Both the position numbers and the translations under genes were made by a program. Below the pieces are notes generated by a model, which saw only the letters and a program-made list of their open reading frames with translations, was not told the origin of the DNA and searched no databases. Below are positions 1 to 6,584 of a stretch of DNA of 20,538 nt, piece by piece. Each line of letters starts with the position of its first letter. Position 1 is the first letter of the stretch. Source of the DNA: Pedobacter sp. GTDB taxonomy: Bacteria > Bacteroidota > Bacteroidia > Sphingobacteriales > Sphingobacteriaceae. The DNA lies in contig SEDG01000013.1 of NCBI GenBank assembly GCA_004295885.1, forward strand, positions 1-20,538. Reading direction: 5' to 3'.

Positions 1-68
1 ATCATCCTGATATTTATAATGTGAGCAGCCAGCTCCCTAAATGGCCTGCAACATCTAACCAAGTATAA
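1..68 (+). CDS. C-terminal end of an unidentified protein (5' truncated)
   Basis: A plus-strand frame is open from the left edge (codons in phase with position 3) and ends at a TAA at 66-68. The visible 21 residues read HPDIYNVSSQLPKWPATSNQ followed by V. The composition looks like the end of a real, probably exported, protein, and the stop lies 16 bases before the GH10 start, as expected for neighbours in one operon. In PULs the gene just before a lipoprotein xylanase is often a SusD-like or surface glycan-binding protein, but nothing in this fragment identifies the family. Confidence 0.5.
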   Translation, partial: HPDIYNVSSQLPKWPATSNQV

Positions 69-84
69 ATTAAAAACATTTGAA

Positions 85-1242
85 ATGAAAAAGCTTATTT
101 TAGCCTTTTTTGCTGCAGCTAGTCTTGCTGCTTGCAAAAAGTCCACTACAGAAACCCCGCAACAGGTCGAGGGGCTTATCAAGTTAAGTAACAAGGTTTC
201 CAACACGCCTTATTCACCAACTAATCCCTTACTTAAGGATGCCAATACAGATTTTGAGATTGGGGCCGCAATTAACGAGGGCAAATTCGGAAATGCATTA
301 TATACTGGACTGGCAAGTAGCCAATATAACAGTATCACTGCCGAAAACCAGATGAAGTTTGCGAACATTCAGGCTAGCCAAAATGTGTTTACCTATGGCA
401 CCAATGTAACCAACTTTGCAAAGAACAATGGTATCAACAGGGTACATGGTCATGCTATCATGTGGTACAGTGGCGTTCCTGCATGGGTAACCAATGCCGG
501 TGGCAGCGCAACGGGCGAGACCCGCAAGCAAATCTATCGTTCAATTCTTTACAATCACATCAATAAGGTATTTAGTTTTTACTATACCCAAAAAGATGCT
601 AATGGCAACCCATTAGTAAAATCCTGGGACGTGGTAAATGAGGCCTTTAATGACGATGGAACTTACCGCTCTAATGCAACCAACGTTTGGGCAAGAGAAC
701 TTGGTGCTTATGACGCGATCAGGTTAGCCTTTTTATACGCAAGGCAAATAGCTGATGGATTGGGAGATACAAACCTGAAATTATTTTACAATGATTATGG
801 CCATGAATACTCGAATGCAAAAACAGATGCAATTTATAACTTGGTAAATACCCTTAAGGTAATCACCTCTAATAATAAACCAATTATAGATGGTGTAGGT
901 TTACAGATGCACACTTCGAACACGAGAACGGTTACTGGCAATACCAACAGCATTTATTATGGTATCAGTAAAATGTCGGCAACAGGCCTGTTGGTTCATA
1001 TTTCTGAACTTGATATTAAGTTAAATGGAGGCACCGTTGCAGACCAAGATTACAGGTGGTATAACATTCCTAAAATTTACAGAGATTTAGTTCCATCGGC
1101 AAGAAGATGGGGCATTACGCTTTGGAACATTGGCGATTCAGACAACTGGCAAGGCACAGCAGCTGCGGCAACCTTGTATGCGCCTACTACCTATGCAAAA
1201 AAGAGCGCTTACACTAACTTCTACAAAGGCCTCAACGAATAG
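85..1242 (+). CDS. GH10 endo-1,4-beta-xylanase, lipoprotein
   Basis: Predicted to hydrolyse internal beta-1,4 bonds of xylan with retention of configuration. Of 385 residues, 1-17 form a lipoprotein signal ending in the lipobox LAAC (C17), so the enzyme should be membrane-anchored. The residues after C17 (KKSTT) lack the acidic run typical of Bacteroidota surface-export signals, so which membrane face it occupies is open. The GH10 barrel covers about 55-385. It shows the TAEN..K motif (E87, N88, K91), H123 and W127, acid/base E186 in WDVVNE, H276, nucleophile E308 in ISELD, and W347/W355 near the C-terminus. No carbohydrate-binding module is present. The usual WHSQ after beta-3 is WYSG here: Y128 replaces a conserved His and G130 replaces a Gln that contacts the -2 sugar. 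Specificity may therefore differ from a standard xylanase. Family assignment is secure; the substrate is inferred. Confidence 0.93.
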   Translation: MKKLILAFFAAASLAACKKSTTETPQQVEGLIKLSNKVSNTPYSPTNPLLKDANTDFEIGAAINEGKFGNALYTGLASSQYNSITAENQMKFANIQASQNVFTYGTNVTNFAKNNGINRVHGHAIMWYSGVPAWVTNAGGSATGETRKQIYRSILYNHINKVFSFYYTQKDANGNPLVKSWDVVNEAFNDDGTYRSNATNVWARELGAYDAIRLAFLYARQIADGLGDTNLKLFYNDYGHEYSNAKTDAIYNLVNTLKVITSNNKPIIDGVGLQMHTSNTRTVTGNTNSIYYGISKMSATGLLVHISELDIKLNGGTVADQDYRWYNIPKIYRDLVPSARRWGITLWNIGDSDNWQGTAAAATLYAPTTYAKKSAYTNFYKGLNE

Positions 1243-1249
1243 TTGTTGC

Positions 1250-1287
1250 AAAAAAAAAAGCTGACTTTAGGGAGTCAGCTTTTTTTT
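1250..1287. terminator. Bidirectional intrinsic terminator between convergent genes
   Basis: A perfect 8-bp stem, AGCTGACT (1259-1266) and AGTCAGCT (1273-1280), closes a 6-base loop. It is flanked by an A-tract on the left (1250-1258) and a T-tract on the right (1281-1287), so it should work on both strands. It begins 8 bases after the GH10 stop, and its T-tract runs into the stop codon of the GH5 gene read from the other strand (1286-1288). Confidence 0.9.
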
Positions 1288-2299
1288 AATTTTGGGGAAT
1301 CAACGCATTTTTTATCTGTTCTACCCATTTATCTTTGTCTATGTCATATAGTATAAAGTCTGAGTCAAATTGCCAATAGCTCCAGCTCCAATTTCTGGCC
1401 TCAGCCTCGCGTGCAACATAATCTGTCCACAACGACCTCGAATCCATATCTGCTTTCTCATAGGCACCAAATTCACCCAAGGTAAGTGGTCTATCATTTT
1501 GTTTTGCCCAATTTGATGCGAAATCGAAGTCTTTTTTAACAGCCATTTTCTGTTCCTCAGTACCAGTCCATGTAATGCCGCTTAGGTTCTTGTTCTTTAC
1601 AGACCAGGGTGCACCTTGATGTGTAAACTGGATTGGACTGTAATAATGAATCGCTACAATGATATTTTTATCGTTTGCGGGTAAAACTAAGTCTTTAAGG
1701 TACTGGATTTGGTTGCCATAGACCGTGCCTACCAAAAGCGTTCGTTTTGGATTTGATTTTCTGATGATTTGGTAAGCCTCTTGATAAATGTCGTTCCATA
1801 GCTCGGGTTTCATGTTTGGCTCGTTGGCGATTTCAAAAACTACATCGTTACCATAATTTTTACAGTGTACTGCAATTTGTTGCCACATTGCCAGCAGCAT
1901 CGACTTAGTGCCCATGGGATTTTTTTCCATGGCCCCGTGTTCATGAAAATCTACAATGGCCATTAACTTATTGTCTAGGCTTTGTTTAATGATCCAGTCT
2001 AATGTTTTAAAGAAAGATGGCTTGATGGTAAAATTCGAATCGCCCATGGCAAAACGAAATGGACTGATTTTTATCCTTACATTGTTAAAGCCCGCCTCTT
2101 TAATTTTCTTGAAATGATTCGGTTGCATGCGTGCTTTGGCCATATCGTTCCAGATAGGGTCGTAACCCATGATATTTACACCGCGGCCCAGTTTTGCATT
2201 TTGCTCAAATGCGAAACGATCTCTGTTAGTTTGTTGTGCCTGAGACTCAAGAATAAGTAATGATAACAGAAGTACGAGCAAGTTCATTTTTCTCATCAT
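1286..2299 (-). CDS. GH5 endoglycanase (cellulase family), secreted
   Basis: A retaining endo-beta-glycanase of family GH5 with 337 residues, last gene of the minus-strand operon. Residues 1 to about 21 form a Sec signal peptide (hydrophobic run, then ESQAQ) with no lipobox, so the product is periplasmic or secreted. The (beta/alpha)8 fold is marked by RGVN (39-42), NVRI with R75, DFH with H120, acid/base E160 in FEIANEP, H218-Y219-Y220, nucleophile E276 in LTLGEFG and W309 near the end. The length suits a single catalytic domain without a binding module. GH5 covers beta-glucanases, mannanases and others, and I cannot fix the subfamily by eye. The two GH3 beta-glucosidase-type neighbours favour a beta-glucan or similar backbone. 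Two ATG codons stand together at the start and either could be used. The gap to the upstream gene is 7 bases, so co-transcription is very likely. Confidence 0.88.
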   Translation of the reverse strand: MMRKMNLLVLLLSLLILESQAQQTNRDRFAFEQNAKLGRGVNIMGYDPIWNDMAKARMQPNHFKKIKEAGFNNVRIKISPFRFAMGDSNFTIKPSFFKTLDWIIKQSLDNKLMAIVDFHEHGAMEKNPMGTKSMLLAMWQQIAVHCKNYGNDVVFEIANEPNMKPELWNDIYQEAYQIIRKSNPKRTLLVGTVYGNQIQYLKDLVLPANDKNIIVAIHYYSPIQFTHQGAPWSVKNKNLSGITWTGTEEQKMAVKKDFDFASNWAKQNDRPLTLGEFGAYEKADMDSRSLWTDYVAREAEARNWSWSYWQFDSDFILYDIDKDKWVEQIKNALIPQN

Positions 2300-2306
2300 A
2301 TCAATT

Positions 2307-3254
2307 TTATTTATAAACTTCCTTAATAGCCTTTTCCATTTGATTGAGCATCTGTGGAACTAACGCAAATGGATCATAGGGCTTTCCTCGAACCAATAGG
2401 GTTTCAACAGGTAAAAATCCCTTGTAGCCGCCATCTTTTATCACCTTTATTAATTTAACGTAATCAGTTTGTGTTGGATTGCCAATTTCAAATGGACTTT
2501 CCTTTATCTGCCAATTCACGGCATATGGAACCACTTCAGCGATATCTTTGTAAGGGTCAGCAGTCTTGAAATTTCCGGTATCTACAATTAGGCCAGCCCA
2601 TTTAGAATTCACGCCTTTCATCACATATTTGCACTGCTCAGCTGTTTGCAACATATCCCCATGATTTTGAATTCCTATCTTTACGCCGTATTTTTCACCA
2701 TAGGCAGCACATTCCTTGTAGCTTTCAATCATCCAATCTGCAACTTCTTTCCATCTATTTTCGTAACCCTTTGGAATTTCTCCAGAGAATAAACGAACCA
2801 CGGGAATTTTCATTTTAGAAGCGGCAACAATCCACTTTTTTGCAAGTTCTACGCCAGCAGCTCTAACTTTTGGATCGGGAGAGGCAAAATCATTCCTGAT
2901 CCCAGTACCCGTTAAGGTGATGTTCAGTTTTGCAGCCCTGTCCTTAAACTTTTTAAGGTAATCATCTGAAGGCACTTCAGGATAGGTAGGAAAGAAGTAG
3001 GCGGTGGGATCTAAACCCTTAATCTTATTCGCTGCACACCAGTCTAGCAGGTTAAAGAGCGAATAAACCTGTTGTTTATCCCTTGCATCTTTAGCTACCA
3101 TTAAATCGCTAAACGAATAGGCGTTTAGTGAAGGTATTAATGGATACTCTTTTTGAGCCATAACCTTATTGCCAAATAAGCTAAGGGCAATTATGGCAAC
3201 TAAAATTGCCTTTTTCATTTTAATCGCACATTGGCGAGCAGTTTGTTTTTTCAT
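2307..3254 (-). CDS. Exported xylose-isomerase-like TIM-barrel protein (sugar isomerase/epimerase family)
   Basis: A 315-residue protein of the xylose isomerase-like TIM-barrel superfamily, usually annotated as sugar phosphate isomerase/epimerase. Motifs expected around the metal/sugar site are QNHGD (H198), VDTGN (D225), WQIKE (K251) and LPVET (E284). A signal peptide precedes the barrel: MKKAILVAIIALSLFG followed by NKVMAQ. It fits best if translation starts at the internal ATG, Met13, giving an end at 3218 and 303 residues; the longer start at 3254 adds 12 polar residues. Export argues against a phosphorylated substrate, since sugar phosphates are cytoplasmic. A free sugar, glycoside or keto-sugar is more likely. 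Related exported proteins occur in Bacteroidota gene sets for 3-keto-glycoside metabolism, and the ThuA neighbour fits that picture. The actual reaction is unknown. Confidence 0.8.
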   Translation of the reverse strand: MKKQTARQCAIKMKKAILVAIIALSLFGNKVMAQKEYPLIPSLNAYSFSDLMVAKDARDKQQVYSLFNLLDWCAANKIKGLDPTAYFFPTYPEVPSDDYLKKFKDRAAKLNITLTGTGIRNDFASPDPKVRAAGVELAKKWIVAASKMKIPVVRLFSGEIPKGYENRWKEVADWMIESYKECAAYGEKYGVKIGIQNHGDMLQTAEQCKYVMKGVNSKWAGLIVDTGNFKTADPYKDIAEVVPYAVNWQIKESPFEIGNPTQTDYVKLIKVIKDGGYKGFLPVETLLVRGKPYDPFALVPQMLNQMEKAIKEVYK

Positions 3255-3271
3255 GTGGTTGCTATAATTAT

Positions 3272-4777
3272 TTAGTTGAATGTTCCGTTGCTTACAAAAG
3301 CTATCTTACTACCGTCTGGAGACCAACTTGGTACGTTCATCGTTCCTTGTCCGCCATATAAATAAGATATTACCTTTGGTTTCCCTCCACTAACAGGTAT
3401 TAATCTGATGTAAACGCGTTCGTAAAACGGATGTTTATCTGCAGGAACTGTCTGCTCAAAAGATATAAACACGATCCATTTGTTATCTGGTGAGATGTGT
3501 GGAAACCAGTTGTTGTAGTTGTCAAAAGTTAGTTGGGTTTGGTTTTTTCCATCAGCATCCATTTTCCAAACCTGCATGTTACCGGTGCGAGTAGAACAGA
3601 AATAGATTGTCTTGCCATCGGGAGAATATTCAGAACCATCGTCAAGTCCCTTTGCCGTGGTTAATTGGCTTTCCTTCCCGCCCTCAACAGAGATTTTGTA
3701 AATATCAAATTCTCCATTTCTCTCTGCCGTGTATATCAAATATTTATTATCTGGAGACCAACCATGAAAGTACGATGGGCTCTTTTCTGTAATTCTTTTG
3801 GGAATTCCCCCAGTTACGGGTACCGTGTAAACTACCGATTGACCTTTATCCGTGGCAGAATGATGGCTAATGCCTATCTGTTTCCCATCACTGCTTATTA
3901 CGTGATCATTATTGTTTTTTATGGCGAAGTCTGTATTGATCAGATCTGCTTTTCGTGTTTTTAGGTCGAAATTGTAAAGCTTTCCACTTTCGTTGTAGAT
4001 GAGGGATTTTCCATCAGGGGTCCAATTTGGTGCTTGAAAGGACCCTTTTGAACTTGCAATGATCTCTCTTTGGCCACTGTTTACGTCCATAATTTCCAGG
4101 GCGCTGCCTATATATTCTTTATATTGAACCAAGTTATCTGGCGCCGGATTGAAGATACGGGTGTTGCTAAAGATAGCTTCCTCAGCAAACTTGTTGGTAT
4201 GGGCACAAACGTAAATGCCGGCTGTTGGTTCTTCGCCCAAGTCTACGTCTGTTAATTGTTCTACCTGATATACATCCCCGAAGTGGGCAACAGACATGAT
4301 GAATGTATTTCCCTTCCGCTCCAGTTGCAGGACATCTGGGCCCTTGATGGTCAATTTTATTTCTTTCATAAGTGCACCATCTTTAGACCTATATTGAAAT
4401 GAGGTTAAACCGTCGCCGTGTACCGTGCAAACTACCGTAGCGGCATTGGTAGTGTTAGCGCTTCTTATCATCAAACCTGCCTTTCGATGTGGTTCGTGGC
4501 CTTCCCCCACAAATTTCACTTGGGTTTGGATAATAAAATCACCCTTTATTTTTTTGCTTACAAACGAAAAGGTATCCTGGGCAAACCAGATATTTGATCC
4601 TGAGCCAGTAATGCGATAGCTTTGTGAAGGCTCGTGATAACTAGCGGCACCTGCAATCTTTGCCGATCCGATGTTGGAGAAATGATCAAACTGACCGATT
4701 TTGGCACCGGGCACCTGGGCACTCAGCTTGAGGAAAGTTGTTAATGTTAGGGCAATCAATAAAATTTTTAATTTCAT
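3272..4777 (-). CDS. Secreted concanavalin-like domain / PD40 (TolB-like) beta-propeller protein
   Basis: A 501-residue exported protein of two parts. Residues 1-21 are a signal peptide ending LKLSAQ. About 25-205 resemble the concanavalin A-like fold of the DUF1349/GH43-C-terminal kind, with the telltale stretch HRKAGLMIRS and HGDGLTSFQYRS. About 225-501 hold some six PD40 blades, recognised by repeated SPDGK/SPDNK turns (for example WTPDGKSLIY, WSPDNKYLIY, YSPDGKTIYF, SPDNKWIVF, WSPDGSKIAF). The frame is open upstream to 4852, but that start would overlap the upstream reductase by 64 bases and put 25 polar residues before the signal. The ATG at 4775-4777 leaves an 11-base gap and is preferred. 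Propellers of this type bind ligands or partner proteins; some are lyases. I see no certain catalytic residues. It may bind the target glycan in the periplasm or at the surface (inference). Confidence 0.82.
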   Translation of the reverse strand: MKLKILLIALTLTTFLKLSAQVPGAKIGQFDHFSNIGSAKIAGAASYHEPSQSYRITGSGSNIWFAQDTFSFVSKKIKGDFIIQTQVKFVGEGHEPHRKAGLMIRSANTTNAATVVCTVHGDGLTSFQYRSKDGALMKEIKLTIKGPDVLQLERKGNTFIMSVAHFGDVYQVEQLTDVDLGEEPTAGIYVCAHTNKFAEEAIFSNTRIFNPAPDNLVQYKEYIGSALEIMDVNSGQREIIASSKGSFQAPNWTPDGKSLIYNESGKLYNFDLKTRKADLINTDFAIKNNNDHVISSDGKQIGISHHSATDKGQSVVYTVPVTGGIPKRITEKSPSYFHGWSPDNKYLIYTAERNGEFDIYKISVEGGKESQLTTAKGLDDGSEYSPDGKTIYFCSTRTGNMQVWKMDADGKNQTQLTFDNYNNWFPHISPDNKWIVFISFEQTVPADKHPFYERVYIRLIPVSGGKPKVISYLYGGQGTMNVPSWSPDGSKIAFVSNGTFN

Positions 4778-4788
4778 TTGGTTAGGTT

Positions 4789-5784
4789 TTAAGATAATAT
4801 TTGATTGATTTTTTGAAGCTCTTGTTCGGTAAATGAGCAGTTTTCTAGGCATTTGATAGAATCGAGTACCTGTTCCGCCTTGCTTGCACCGAGTAAAACT
4901 GAGGTTATTCGTTTATCCTGAAGAATCCATGAGAGTGCCATCTGGGCGAGGTTTTGATTACGTTCATTTGCAAGGTCATTTAACTGCTTCACCTTTTTTA
5001 AAGTGTTTTCTGAAACTTGTCCTTCCTCAATTGCCCCATTACCTCGTTTACTTGCTGCACGAGAAGATTCCGGGATGCCATTAAGGTATTTATTGGTAAG
5101 TAGTCCTTGTGCCAATGGAGAGAAAGCGATACAACCTATGCCTTCATTGGCAAGCAGCCCAAGCAAACTATCCTCTATCCAACGATCGAACATTGAATAT
5201 TTGGGTTGATGGATAAGGCAGGGTGTACCAAGTTTTCTTAAGATATCAAAGGCTTGTTCGGCCTCTTTAGCCTCATAACTTGAAATCCCCACATAAAGCG
5301 CCTTTCCTTGCCTCACCATTAAATCTAAGGTGCCCATTGTTTCTTCTAACGGGGTTTCTGGATCTGGTCTATGGTGGTAAAAGATATCTACATAATCTAA
5401 TCCCATTCTTTGCAGGCTTTGATCCAGACTGGCTACCAAATATTTTTTGGAACCCCAATCTCCATAAGGTCCAGGCCACATTCCCCAACCAGCCTTTGTA
5501 GAAATAATTAATTCATCGCGATAAGGCTTAAAATCTTGATTAAATATCCTGCCAAAATTTGATTCTGCTGAGCCTGATGGTGGGCCATAATTATTGGCTA
5601 AATCAAAATGGTTGATCCCATTATCAAAAGCTATCCTTAAGATGTTTCTAGCGTTTTCTTGGTCGTCTATATCGCCAAAGTTGTGCCATAGGCCCAATGA
5701 CAGGGCAGGCAAAAGAAGACCGCTTTTACCACATCGTTGATATTTCATCTTCGTATATCTGTCTGTTGCAGCTGTGTATGTCAT
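4789..5784 (-). CDS. gpr: Aldo-keto reductase, YghZ/Gpr-like (L-glyceraldehyde 3-phosphate reductase family)
   Basis: An NAD(P)H-dependent aldo-keto reductase of 331 residues, resembling from memory E. coli YghZ (Gpr, AKR14) along nearly its whole length. Shared stretches include CGKSGL..LPALSLGLWHNFG, HFDLANNYGPP, MWPGPYG and GKALYVGISSY. The catalytic tetrad is D61, Y66, K97 and H138. The cofactor-binding region near the C-terminus reads VLLGASKAEQ. The start is supported because the short N-terminal extension ending in RYTKM lines up with the equivalent ERYGQM of YghZ. There is no signal peptide, so it acts in the cytoplasm, unlike every other product of this operon. YghZ reduces L-glyceraldehyde 3-phosphate and methylglyoxal in vitro. 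In this operon it may instead reduce a sugar-derived aldehyde or ketone, or simply detoxify carbonyls made during rapid sugar use. Gaps to neighbours are 9 and 11 bases. Confidence 0.9.
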   Translation of the reverse strand: MTYTAATDRYTKMKYQRCGKSGLLLPALSLGLWHNFGDIDDQENARNILRIAFDNGINHFDLANNYGPPSGSAESNFGRIFNQDFKPYRDELIISTKAGWGMWPGPYGDWGSKKYLVASLDQSLQRMGLDYVDIFYHHRPDPETPLEETMGTLDLMVRQGKALYVGISSYEAKEAEQAFDILRKLGTPCLIHQPKYSMFDRWIEDSLLGLLANEGIGCIAFSPLAQGLLTNKYLNGIPESSRAASKRGNGAIEEGQVSENTLKKVKQLNDLANERNQNLAQMALSWILQDKRITSVLLGASKAEQVLDSIKCLENCSFTEQELQKINQILS

Positions 5785-5793
5785 GATATATTT

Positions 5794-6567
5794 CTATTTT
5801 TTTCCAGTTGCGGCCCAATAGATGCCAGCATATAGGTGATTTAAGAATGAATTATTTGAATAGTCTGAGGGCATATGTCCCAGTGCTGTGTAAAAGGATC
5901 TACCGCCGTCGTAGTTGTGGTACCAGGCAATAGGATGGAAGTTTCCCATACCTTCGCCCTTTAATTTTTTCTCAGTCCATTCAACCTTCGGGTTGTAGCT
6001 TGTTTCGTCAACGGCAAGGATGTAGTTTAGGTCCTTAGTTAGTTCTGGGCCAAATTCATACCATTCATCTGTCCATAATTGGCCATCCTTAAAGTCGCTT
6101 AAACCGGTAAAGTTTTGGTTGGTAAGGCGAAGCTTGGCAGTCTGAATTATCGGGTGTATGTGAAACATCCTACCCACAAGACGGGTATACCATGGCCATT
6201 CATACTCCGTGTCGGAGGCACTGTGTACACCTACAAATCCATTGCCCGATTTAATGAACTGCTCAATTGCTCCCTGTTCTTTTGGTGTAAAGATGTCACC
6301 AGTCGTATTGAGAAAGATCACTGCTTGAAACTTTTGCAGGTAAGCCGCGGTAATCGTTATGCCTTCTTGATGCCATTGTACATTGAAATAGTTTTGCTCG
6401 GCCATTTTCTTTATGGCAGCAACGCCCTCGTTTATCGATTCATGATGCCAACCTGCAGTTTTGGTAATCAGCAAGACGTTGAACTGCTTTTTTTCCTGGG
6501 CAATTGCTTCACTTGTACTAAAAAGAAATAGTAAAAGGAATAAGTAAAAGTTGATTTTTATTTTCAT
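5794..6567 (-). CDS. Secreted ThuA-domain protein
   Basis: A 257-residue ThuA-family protein, a fold related to class I glutamine amidotransferases. Residues 1 to about 23 form a signal peptide (MKIKINFYLFLLLFLFSTSE, then AIAQ), so it is exported. Family motifs are LLITKTAGWHHESI (H41, H42), GFVGVHSASDTEYEWPWY, MFHIHP, WTDEWYEF and, near the end, WYHNYDGGRSFYTALGH. The domain covers nearly the whole mature protein. ThuA was named from the trehalose-utilisation genes of rhizobia, where its partner ThuB makes a 3-keto disaccharide. ThuA proteins are common in PULs of Bacteroidota, but their reaction is not well established. The pairing here with an exported TIM-barrel isomerase-like protein suggests work on a modified or oxidised sugar (inference). 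It lies 17 bases after the GH3 gene and 9 before the reductase gene. Confidence 0.87.
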   Translation of the reverse strand: MKIKINFYLFLLLFLFSTSEAIAQEKKQFNVLLITKTAGWHHESINEGVAAIKKMAEQNYFNVQWHQEGITITAAYLQKFQAVIFLNTTGDIFTPKEQGAIEQFIKSGNGFVGVHSASDTEYEWPWYTRLVGRMFHIHPIIQTAKLRLTNQNFTGLSDFKDGQLWTDEWYEFGPELTKDLNYILAVDETSYNPKVEWTEKKLKGEGMGNFHPIAWYHNYDGGRSFYTALGHMPSDYSNNSFLNHLYAGIYWAATGKK

Positions 6568-6584
6568 TTATTGAGTTCTAAGTG

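Noticed and set aside
298..531. 77-codon minus-strand open frame inside the GH10 gene
   Set aside because: It is a shadow of the xylanase coding strand with no signal or motif of its own.
4778..4852. Upstream extension of the concanavalin/PD40 protein to an ATG at 4852
   Set aside because: It overlaps the aldo-keto reductase coding end by 64 bases and puts a polar 25-residue stretch before an obvious signal peptide; the ATG at 4777 fits better.
6115..6531. 138-codon plus-strand open frame
   Set aside because: It is antisense to the well-supported ThuA gene and shows no recognisable motif.
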